Positions 1 through 5,190 of a stretch of 5,190 nucleotides of DNA are shown here, piece after piece (the first letter of the stretch is position 1; every line of letters begins with the position of its first letter). Source of the DNA: Actinomycetota bacterium (lineage in GTDB: Bacteria > Actinomycetota > Humimicrobiia > Humimicrobiales > Humimicrobiaceae). The notes under the pieces were generated by a model, which saw only the letters and a list, made by a program, of their open reading frames with translations, did not search any database and was not told where the DNA came from. Made by a program: the position numbers and the translations under genes. The stretch spans positions 1-5,190 of the forward strand of contig JACIXO010000114.1 in NCBI GenBank assembly GCA_014360385.1, written 5' to 3'.

Positions 1-319
1 AGAGTCAAACATAACTGAGGGGATTTGTTGCCTTTTTGTACCTCATAGCACTGCTGGTATAGCAATAAATGAAAATGCTGACCCGTCAGTAAAAGTAGAT
101 ATAGCTTACAAACTAAATAGCCTTGTTCCTGCCCATGATAGATACAGCCACACCGAAGGAAACGCTGACTCTCACATAAAATCAGTCATTGTAGGACCTT
201 CTGTAACTGTAATAATAGAAAATAAAAGGCTCCTGCTAGGGACCTGGCAGGGAATATATTTCTGTGAGTTTGATGGGCCAAGAAATAGAAAAGTTTATGT
301 TAAGCTCATTAAGTCATAA
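1..319 (+). CDS. YjbQ/UPF0047 family protein, 3' part (5' end outside window)
   Basis: Reading frame 2 is open from the left edge to TAA at 317-319 and gives the last 105 residues. It carries the family hallmarks in order: a PHSTAGIAINENADP block (about residues 14-28), the YSHTEGNADSHIKS block with its conserved histidines, a GPSVTV segment, and the C-terminal LLLGTWQGIYFCEFDGPR signature followed by a short basic tail. YjbQ proteins are usually about 130-140 residues, so roughly 25-35 N-terminal residues are missing. Members are small trimeric metal-binding proteins; some have weak thiamine-phosphate synthase activity, but the physiological role is unsettled and cannot be told from sequence. 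The next gene, rarA, lies 162 bp downstream on the same strand, with repeats between them, so shared transcription is possible but not shown. No terminator hairpin is visible after the stop. Confidence 0.9.
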   Translation, partial: ESNITEGICCLFVPHSTAGIAINENADPSVKVDIAYKLNSLVPAHDRYSHTEGNADSHIKSVIVGPSVTVIIENKRLLLGTWQGIYFCEFDGPRNRKVYVKLIKS

Positions 320-348
320 ACTTCAAAACCTCTTAAACTATAGAATTC

Positions 349-398
349 TAATGGGATCTTAATGGAATATTTAATGGAGAGTTAATGGAGAGTTAAAA
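349..398. repeat. Helically spaced TAATGG array
   Basis: TAATGG occurs at 349, 360, 372 and 383, that is at 11, 12 and 11 bp spacing, and a decayed fifth unit (TTAAAA) follows at 393. The last two full units form an exact tandem of the 11-mer TTAATGGAGAG (371-381, 382-392). The spacing is close to one DNA helical turn, so all copies face the same side of the duplex. It lies in the yjbQ-rarA spacer. It may be regulator binding sites, a bent segment, or only replication slippage in AT-rich DNA. Confidence 0.7.
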
Positions 399-410
399 CT
401 TAATAAAGAA

Positions 411-447
411 ATCTCAATAAATCTCAATAAATCTCAATAAATCTCAA
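411..447. repeat. 10-bp tandem repeat ATCTCAATAA, 3.7 copies
   Basis: Three exact copies of ATCTCAATAA (411-440) are followed by a partial fourth (441-447). The array is bracketed by the 8-mer AAAACTTA at 395-402 and 446-453. It ends 34 bp before the rarA start codon, so it lies in the likely promoter or leader of rarA. Copy number of such an array could vary by slippage. No function can be assigned from sequence alone. Confidence 0.85.
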
Positions 448-481
448 AACTTATTGAAATATGAAATTTTAAAATTTAAAA

Positions 482-1834
482 ATGACCCTATTTGAACAGC
501 ATGAACTTTATGTAAAAGATAAGCAAAAAAATTTATCCTCATTCATCCCTCTTGCTGACAGAATGAGACCCGCCAGCCTGGATGAATTTGTGGGACAGGG
601 ACACCTTGTAGGTGAAGGGAAAGTTTTAAGAAAAATAATAGAGGAAGATAGGTTATATTCAATGATTTTCTGGGGACCACCAGGAAGTGGGAAGACCACT
701 CTTGCCAGAATTGTTGCTGAGAGAACCAGGAATAGATTCATATCATTTTCAGCAGTTACTTCTGGAATAAAACAAATAAAAGAAGTGATGGAAATAGCAA
801 CTTATGAAAGAAGCCAGCATAACAAAAAGACAATATTGTTTATAGATGAAATCCACAGATTCAACAAAATCCAGCAGGATGCCTTTCTTCCCTTTGTAGA
901 AGATGGAACAATAATCTTGATTGGCGCTACTACCGAGAACCCTTCTTTTGAAGTAAATTCTGCTCTTCTTTCAAGATGCAAGGTATTTGTGTTGAAGAAA
1001 CTAACCCCGGAAGAAATATCTGTGCTCTTAAAAAGAGCTATACAGGATAAAGAAAGAGGACTGGGTAAATACGATATAAGAATAGATGAAGATACAATTT
1101 CATTTATAAGCAGGTATTCTGACGGAGATGCCAGAATTGCATATAATACTTTAGAACTTGCGTTCAATTCCTCTTTAAAAGAGGATAAAGACACAAAAAT
1201 TGTTATAGATATTGCCACAGTAGAAAATGTGATACAGAAAAAAGCACTCCTATATGACAAGCACGGAGAAGAACACTATAACCTAATTTCAGCACTTCAT
1301 AAAAGTTTAAGAGGAAGTGATCCTGATGCTGCTATTTACTGGATTGTTAGAATGCTGGAAAGCGGAGAAGATCCACTTTATATAATAAGACGAATGGTTA
1401 GGTTTGCTTCTGAAGACATAGGACTTGCTGATCCAAATGCGCTTAACGTTGCTTTATCAGCGAAGCAAAGTTTTGAGTTTATAGGTCCACCTGAGGGGTA
1501 TCTGGCTATTATTCAGGCAGCAGTCTACCTTGCTTTAGCACCCAAAAGCAATTCTCTTTATGAGGCTTATAACAGGGCAAAATCTGATGTAGAAAGATTT
1601 CAGGCACTTCCGGTTCCGTACCACATAAGGAATGCTCCAACAAGGCTAATGAAAGATATAGGATATGCCAAAGGCTACAAATATCCCCATAATTACAGCG
1701 AAGGTATCGTAGACCAAACATATCTGCCTACTGAGCTCACTGGAAGGAAGTATTATACTCCCACTGACAGAGGATATGAAAAGGAACTTAAGAAAAGACT
1801 CGAAGAGATAAATAAGATTAAAAAGGTAAAATAG
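482..1834 (+). CDS. rarA: Replication-associated recombination protein RarA (MgsA/WHIP-type AAA+ ATPase)
   Basis: A complete 450-residue clamp-loader-like AAA+ ATPase, close to the usual family length of about 420-450. RarA is a tetrameric DNA-dependent ATPase acting at single-strand gaps and stalled replication forks. Visible elements: the PLADRMRP-SLDEFVGQ-HLVG N-terminal block (residues 23-44), Walker A GPPGSGKT (65-72, K71), Walker B ILFIDEIH (118-125, D122/E123), sensor 1 GATTENP (148-154), the arginine finger in LLSRC (R165) and sensor 2 GDAR (215-218). The C-terminal half carries the family-specific SDPDAAIYWIVRMLE and FASEDIGLADPNAL segments (oligomerisation region), then PHNY, LPTEL and GRKYY. 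No key residue is missing. ATG 482 is the only possible upstream start: an in-frame TAA sits at 470-472, and the next ATG (563-565) would remove the MTLFEQ-like family N-terminus. The bases before ATG are A/T only, with no Shine-Dalgarno sequence. It converges with asd. Confidence 0.96.
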   Translation: MTLFEQHELYVKDKQKNLSSFIPLADRMRPASLDEFVGQGHLVGEGKVLRKIIEEDRLYSMIFWGPPGSGKTTLARIVAERTRNRFISFSAVTSGIKQIKEVMEIATYERSQHNKKTILFIDEIHRFNKIQQDAFLPFVEDGTIILIGATTENPSFEVNSALLSRCKVFVLKKLTPEEISVLLKRAIQDKERGLGKYDIRIDEDTISFISRYSDGDARIAYNTLELAFNSSLKEDKDTKIVIDIATVENVIQKKALLYDKHGEEHYNLISALHKSLRGSDPDAAIYWIVRMLESGEDPLYIIRRMVRFASEDIGLADPNALNVALSAKQSFEFIGPPEGYLAIIQAAVYLALAPKSNSLYEAYNRAKSDVERFQALPVPYHIRNAPTRLMKDIGYAKGYKYPHNYSEGIVDQTYLPTELTGRKYYTPTDRGYEKELKKRLEEINKIKKVK

Positions 1835-1908
1835 AAAAAAATAGAAATGAAAACTAATAGTAGAGCTCTTCGAGAATGAGATTTCAGAATCCAATATCCG
1901 TAAGTTAA

Positions 1909-2928
1909 TCAAATCAAGTTTTTCTCAACCAAAACTTCAGCAATCTGGATAGCATTAAGGGCAGCGCCTTTCCTTAGCTGGTCTCCTACCACCCATATGT
2001 TAATACCGTTCTCACAAGAAATGTCCTCTCTTACCCTCCCCACAAAAACCTCATCTTTGCCTGAAGAATCGAGAGCAGTGGGATAGAGCCTATTTTCAAT
2101 ATCATCTTTAAGAACAAGGCCCTTGGCTTTACTCAAGGCATCTCTAACCACGTGTATAGGAATTTTACTTTCAGTCTCTATGTTTAAAGCCTCAGAATGA
2201 GAAGTAAAAACGGGAACTCTTACTGTAGTAGCAGTAACTTTTATATCAGGATCATCGAAAATTTTCTGGGTTTCGTAGACCATTTTCATTTCTTCCCTGG
2301 TATAGCCATTAGCCTCAAAAACATCTATATGGGGTATAACATTAAACGCTATCTGAACAGGAAAAACTTCACATTTTATGTCACCACTTTTCTTGCAAAT
2401 TATCTTTCTTACCTGTTCCTCAAGTTCAACTATACCCTTAGCACCAGCACCTGAAACTGCCTGATAAGTGGAGGCTACAATTCTTTTAATTCTGGAAATA
2501 TCATAAATAGGTTTTATTGCTACACACATGATAATGGTAGAACAGTTAGGATTTGCTATTATGCCTTTATGAGGAAATACTTTATCACTGTTTACTTCCG
2601 GAACTATCAAAGGCACATCTTCTTCAAGACGAAACGCGCTACTATTGTCTATTACCACAGCTCCACTCTGAGCTGCATACAGCGCAAATTCCTTAGAGAC
2701 TGATGCACCAGCTGAGAAAAGAGCTATATCTATATTCTTAAATGAATCTTTTTTAAGCTCTTTTACTTCAAACTCCTCACCATTGAACACAATCTTCTTT
2801 CCTGCAGATCTCTTTGAAGCAAGAGGCAAAAGATTTTTAACCGGGAATTTTCTCTCTTCCAGTATAGAAAGAAAAGTTTTTCCTACAGCACCCGTAACTC
2901 CGGCTATTGCGACATTAAACTCTCTCAA
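1909..2928 (-). CDS. asd: Aspartate-semialdehyde dehydrogenase
   Basis: This 339-residue protein reduces L-aspartyl-4-phosphate to L-aspartate-4-semialdehyde with NADPH, the second step of the aspartate pathway to lysine/diaminopimelate, threonine and methionine. Seen: the N-terminal Rossmann glycine loop GVTGAVG (10-16), the SKRSAGK segment (38-44) expected to contact the NADPH phosphate, the catalytic ANPNCSTI block with nucleophile Cys129, STYQAVSGAG (153-162, Gln156), RVPVFTSHSEA with Arg237 and the acid/base His244, and the C-terminal VVGDQLRKGAALNAIQIAE helix. All expected catalytic residues are present and the length is normal. The start codon is TTG (2926-2928): a strong GGAGGAGG lies 7 bases upstream, the in-frame stop TGA at 2956-2958 blocks extension, and MREFNVAIAGVTG matches the family N-terminus. 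It stands downstream of lysC in the same direction but is separated by 580 bp of repeat-bearing DNA, so it may have its own promoter. Its 3' end faces rarA across 74 bp with no convincing terminator. Confidence 0.97.
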   Translation of the reverse strand: MREFNVAIAGVTGAVGKTFLSILEERKFPVKNLLPLASKRSAGKKIVFNGEEFEVKELKKDSFKNIDIALFSAGASVSKEFALYAAQSGAVVIDNSSAFRLEEDVPLIVPEVNSDKVFPHKGIIANPNCSTIIMCVAIKPIYDISRIKRIVASTYQAVSGAGAKGIVELEEQVRKIICKKSGDIKCEVFPVQIAFNVIPHIDVFEANGYTREEMKMVYETQKIFDDPDIKVTATTVRVPVFTSHSEALNIETESKIPIHVVRDALSKAKGLVLKDDIENRLYPTALDSSGKDEVFVGRVREDISCENGINIWVVGDQLRKGAALNAIQIAEVLVEKNLI

Positions 2929-2935
2929 CTTCTCT

Positions 2936-2943
2936 CCTCCTCC
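2936..2943 (-). promoter_or_regulatory. Strong ribosome binding site of asd
   Basis: On the minus strand, GGAGGAGG lies 7 bases before the TTG start of asd. It is a near-ideal Shine-Dalgarno match, and it is what decides the unusual TTG start. The strong site probably compensates for the weak start codon. Confidence 0.85.
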
Positions 2944-3086
2944 ACCGGTATTAAATCAACATCATATACCAGAAAATAACAAAAATATCCCCTCGAATTA
3001 GTGCATCTATTAGGGAATCTATAACATTAGAAAACCAAACACCAATAATAAACTTAAATACTACTATAATTAAAGTATACTTAATA

Positions 3087-3277
3087 AATATCATAACATC
3101 GTAGACTCTTTTTAGAGTTACTAAAATATCAATACATCGTAGACCTTTTAATTGAAATATTATAAATTTAATGAATTTTAAGCTCATTTATATAGTTGTT
3201 CATTAAAACTCTAAATTTAGTAAAACTACAAAGTCTACGATGTCTTGATATATTTGAGTCTACGATCTATTGATATT
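3087..3277. repeat. Four-copy 20-bp repeat, two forward then two inverted
   Basis: The consensus AATATCAATACATCGTAGAC occurs forward at 3087-3106 (2 differences) and 3125-3144 (exact), then reversed at 3233-3252 (2 differences) and 3258-3277 (1 difference). The core ACATCGTAGAC is identical in the first three copies; the fourth has one change. The order is nested: copy 2 can pair with copy 3 (18 of 19 positions over 3126-3144 and 3233-3251) and copy 1 with copy 4, around an 88-bp centre. The core is more GC-rich than its surroundings, which makes chance copies in AT-rich DNA unlikely. It could be operator sites for a regulator of asd, a large RNA hairpin in a lysC-asd transcript, or a decayed miniature repeat element. 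No transposase or target duplication is visible. Confidence 0.85.
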
Positions 3278-3375
3278 TGTCATATACTATCTAAAAGATG
3301 TGTTTACACCTATAAAATATATAAAGCCTGATTAGACTAAATCATAAACCAATATATCGTATTGCATCTCTTCAT

Positions 3376-3413
3376 ATAAAGAAAGAGTTCTTAAAGAAAG
3401 AGTCTGATCAGAC
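3376..3413. repeat. 15-bp direct repeat abutting a 12-bp perfect palindrome
   Basis: Two adjacent 15-bp units share TAAAGAAAGAGT (3376-3390 and 3391-3405). The second runs into the perfect palindrome GTCTGATCAGAC at 3402-3413. A related 12-mer with two changes, GCCTGATTAGAC, lies at 3326-3337. The position is about 100 bp past the lysC stop in the direction of transcription. As RNA the palindrome has only a 4-bp stem with a GATC loop and no clean U tract, so it fits a protein-binding site better than a terminator. Confidence 0.55.
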
Positions 3414-3508
3414 CTTTAAAACTTACTAAAAAACTAAGAATTTATTTAAGATTTGACTATTGTACACCACAGGAACGAAAACATGGAAAAGAATATATAA
3501 ATCTAAAT

Positions 3509-4750
3509 CTAGCTTTTATCAAGCCCAAACTCACTATGCAAAACTTTAACTGCCTTTTTAGCCTTGTCTTCCCTTATAACACAAGAAATTCTTATAGGAG
3601 AAGTGCTTATCATTTCTATGTTTATTCCTTGATCGCCAAGACATCTGAACATTTTTGCGGCAACTCCAGGATGAGACTGCATACCTGCACCTACAATAGA
3701 CACTTTAGCTACACCAGGGTCAACTTCAAATCGCTCCAACTTCAATTTGTCTTTTAATCTCTCCAGAACCTTCTCAGCCAGGGCAAGGTCCTCTTCTTTT
3801 ATGGTGAGAGATATATCTGCCAGTCCACTTTCTCCAACATTTTGAACAATCAGATCAACATTTATGTTTGCTCCTGCAAATTCTCCAAATAATTTAGCTG
3901 CAATACCTGGTTTATCTTCCAGACCAAAAACTGAGATTTTAACCTGATTTGTGTCGTAAGAAACCCCGGTTACTAAAGGTGTTTCCATTTTTTCTTCCAT
4001 CTTATTCGTATCCATAACCCACGTCCCTTCAATATCATTGAAACTTGATCTGACATGTAAAATTACATCATTTTTCTTTGCAAACTCCACAGCTCTCAAG
4101 TGAAGTACTTTTGCTCCTGAAGAGGCAAGTTCAAGCATTTCCTCGTATGATAGGATACTTATTTTTCTGGCTTCGGGAACGACATTTGGGTCAGCGCTGA
4201 AAACGCCATCAACATCGGTGTATATTTCACAATATTCAGCATCCAAAGCTCCTGCTAGAGCTACCGCTGTAGTATCTGACCCACCCCTGCCAAGCGTTGT
4301 TATTTCATCACCAGCTGTAACTCCCTGAAAACCAGCTACAACTACGATTTTGTTGTTATTAAGCTCTCTTAAGATTCTTTCCTTGTTTATACTTAAAATT
4401 TTAGCATTGGAGTAAACATCATCAGTCAATATACCAGCCTGCCAACCTGTCAAAGATATGCAATCATATCCCTTATCCTGGATAGCCATCGCCAGCAAAG
4501 CTATGGAAACCTGCTCACCTGTCGAAAGAAGCATGTCCATTTCTCTTCGCAAGGGGTTTCTGGTAATTTTGTGGGCCAAACTAATAAGTTCATCAGTAGT
4601 GTCCCCCATTGCAGATACAACAACTACAACATCAAAATTTTGAAGCTTCTTATTTATAGCCTTATCCGCAACTTTCTTTATTTTATCAGCATCAGCAACA
4701 GAAGTTCCTCCAAATTTCATTACGATTATGTTTCTTCTTTTTCTGAACAT
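3509..4750 (-). CDS. lysC: Aspartate kinase (monofunctional, two C-terminal ACT domains)
   Basis: This enzyme phosphorylates L-aspartate with ATP, the committed first step of the aspartate family. With the start at 4750 it has 413 residues, typical of monofunctional LysC of the Bacillus/Corynebacterium alpha-beta type. Seen: the N-terminal substrate/ATP motif VMKFGGTSV (10-18), SAMGDTTD (46-53), FQGVTAGDEITTLGRGGSDTTA (141-162), YTDVDGVFSADP (177-188), then ACT domain 1 (about 268-340, with DKPGIAAKLFGEFAGANINVD) and ACT domain 2 (about 347-413, with HPGVAAKMFRCLGDQGINIEMIST). The paired ACT domains bind the end-product inhibitors, usually lysine and/or threonine; which one cannot be read here. 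Start choice: ATG 4750 overlaps the porB stop in a TAATG junction; ATG 4762 would add four residues inside porB and is the alternative; the later MKFGG start would cut the first beta strand. A regulatory beta subunit from an internal start near residue 251 or 255 is possible. It is probably co-transcribed with porB. Confidence 0.96.
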   Translation of the reverse strand: MFRKRRNIIVMKFGGTSVADADKIKKVADKAINKKLQNFDVVVVVSAMGDTTDELISLAHKITRNPLRREMDMLLSTGEQVSIALLAMAIQDKGYDCISLTGWQAGILTDDVYSNAKILSINKERILRELNNNKIVVVAGFQGVTAGDEITTLGRGGSDTTAVALAGALDAEYCEIYTDVDGVFSADPNVVPEARKISILSYEEMLELASSGAKVLHLRAVEFAKKNDVILHVRSSFNDIEGTWVMDTNKMEEKMETPLVTGVSYDTNQVKISVFGLEDKPGIAAKLFGEFAGANINVDLIVQNVGESGLADISLTIKEEDLALAEKVLERLKDKLKLERFEVDPGVAKVSIVGAGMQSHPGVAAKMFRCLGDQGINIEMISTSPIRISCVIREDKAKKAVKVLHSEFGLDKS

Positions 4751-5190
4751 TATAGCCCGCATTTCTCACGAAGTTTATTCCACTTCTCATCCACATGGCT
4801 CTGTATTTTTTCAATTAGATGTCTGTTTTGAGGAAAGAAAAGGTGTTTAAATCTTCTCTGTTTTTTAAGCCACTCTTCAACAGGTATTTTCTTATCCTTT
4901 GGATCGAAACTGAGTTTATAATTACCATTTTCTACTTCGTATAGTGGCCATATACAGGACAAAACTGCTTCCCTTGCTATTTCTATAGTATCCTTAGCAT
5001 CGTAATACCAGCCTGTTGGGCATGGGGATATAACATTTAAGAAAGCAGGGCCCTCCACCTCAAAAGCCTTTTTAGCTTTGGTTATCAAGTCATTCCAGTG
5101 ACTGGGAGAAGCCTGGGCTACATATGGGATATCGTGAGCAATCATTATTTCCGTTAAGTCCTTCTTGTAGGTAGGCTTTCCAGGTATGAG
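4750..5190 (-). CDS. porB: Pyruvate:ferredoxin oxidoreductase beta subunit, C-terminal part (5' end outside window)
   Basis: The minus-strand frame is open from the right edge to TAA at 4750-4752 and gives the last 146 residues of a protein that is usually about 300-325. The beta subunit carries thiamine diphosphate in the complex that interconverts pyruvate plus CoA with acetyl-CoA, CO2 and reduced ferredoxin. Seen in the fragment: GKPTYKKD (4-11), AHDIPYVAQASPSH (18-31), EGPAFLNVISPCPTGW (46-61, the PCPTGW signature), the AVLSCIWPLYEVENG segment (75-89), and the C-terminal VEEWLKKQRRFKHL motif (104-117). The TPP-binding core lies outside the window. ATG 5145 is internal: the frame reads on through conserved family sequence. 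Related 2-ketoisovalerate or other 2-oxoacid oxidoreductase beta subunits share this fold, but PCPTGW and the RFKHL tail favour the pyruvate type. Its stop overlaps the lysC ATG by one base, implying translational coupling. porA is expected further upstream, outside the window. Confidence 0.92.
   Translation of the reverse strand, partial: LIPGKPTYKKDLTEIMIAHDIPYVAQASPSHWNDLITKAKKAFEVEGPAFLNVISPCPTGWYYDAKDTIEIAREAVLSCIWPLYEVENGNYKLSFDPKDKKIPVEEWLKKQRRFKHLFFPQNRHLIEKIQSHVDEKWNKLREKCGL

Larger units (their letters stand above)
2929..3508. other. 580-bp AT-rich intergenic region between lysC and asd
   Basis: No convincing gene was found. The region holds the asd ribosome binding site, a four-copy 20-bp inverted repeat cluster (3087-3277), two related 12-bp sites (3326-3337 and the perfect palindrome 3402-3413) and a 15-bp direct repeat (3376-3405). 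Several minus-strand TATAAT-like hexamers can be picked out (for example 3159-3164), but none has a good -35 partner, and such strings are common in DNA this rich in A and T. No lysine or SAM riboswitch core or T-box motif was recognised. A 47-codon minus-strand frame at 2951-3094 encodes a hydrophobic peptide of uncertain reality. The region probably contains the asd promoter and the end of the lysC transcript, but neither could be placed. Confidence 0.75.

Noticed and set aside
411..447. Replication-origin or plasmid iterons
   Set aside because: The units are short, AT-rich and do not resemble DnaA boxes; no replication initiator gene is present in the window.
802..1260. 152-codon reverse-strand open frame opposite rarA
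   Set aside because: It lies wholly within a clear rarA reading frame, has low-complexity Ser/Ile-rich composition and shows no recognisable motif; it is a shadow of the coding strand.
1835..1908. Bidirectional terminator between convergent rarA and asd
   Set aside because: Only very short stems are present (for example GATT-TCAG-AATC at 1880-1891 and CTC-TTC-GAG near 1867-1875), with no following T tract on either strand.
3105..3118. ACTCT-TTTT-AGAGT hairpin as a terminator
   Set aside because: The stem is 5 bp and AT-rich with no T run after it on either strand; it is more likely incidental to the edge of repeat copy 1.
2951..3187. Longer 78-codon version of the minus-strand frame before asd
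   Set aside because: Its 5' extension runs through three-quarters of the spacer's inner repeat zone, including repeat copies 1 and 2, has no ribosome site and reads as AT-rich noise. Only the shorter 47-codon part was kept, as a weak finding.
3087..3277. CRISPR array
   Set aside because: The repeats are only four, in mixed orientation, with unequal spacings (18, 88 and 5 bp between copies) and no cas gene nearby.
2929..3508. Lysine riboswitch, SAM riboswitch or T-box leader for asd
   Set aside because: The GGTGGAGG near asd superficially resembles part of the SAM-I core, but it is the Shine-Dalgarno site; no other conserved core elements, T-box sequence or anti-terminator/terminator pair were found.

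Overview
This is an AT-rich bacterial chromosomal segment made of ordinary housekeeping and biosynthetic genes. No mobile element, phage gene, CRISPR array, tRNA or rRNA was seen. The mix of a pyruvate:ferredoxin oxidoreductase beta subunit (anaerobic carbon metabolism), a bacterial RarA/MgsA ATPase and monofunctional aspartate-pathway enzymes points to an anaerobic, low-GC bacterium. The sequence does not fix the phylum.

Layout: the left edge holds the 3' part of a plus-strand YjbQ/UPF0047 gene (1-319). A 162-bp spacer built largely of short tandem repeats with 10-12 bp period (349-447) follows, then a complete plus-strand rarA (482-1834). rarA converges on asd (aspartate-semialdehyde dehydrogenase, minus strand, 1909-2928) across a 74-bp gap with no clear terminator hairpin. 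Upstream of asd lies a 580-bp AT-rich non-coding region (2929-3508) with a striking four-copy 20-bp repeat in nested inverted arrangement (3087-3277), a 12-bp perfect palindrome and a 15-bp direct repeat. Beyond it, on the minus strand, come aspartokinase (lysC-type, 3509-4750) and, overlapping its start by one base, the 3' part of a PorB-type oxidoreductase subunit (4750-5190, cut by the right edge).

Functionally, transcription on the minus strand runs porB -> lysC -> (580-bp gap) -> asd. LysC and Asd catalyse the first two steps of the aspartate pathway (aspartate -> aspartyl phosphate -> aspartate semialdehyde), leading to lysine, threonine, methionine and diaminopimelate. PorB acts on pyruvate/acetyl-CoA, upstream of oxaloacetate and aspartate, so the start/stop overlap may couple carbon entry to amino-acid synthesis. 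YjbQ and RarA are unrelated plus-strand genes. I found no clearly novel system. The best candidate for something undescribed is the inverted repeat cluster between lysC and asd.
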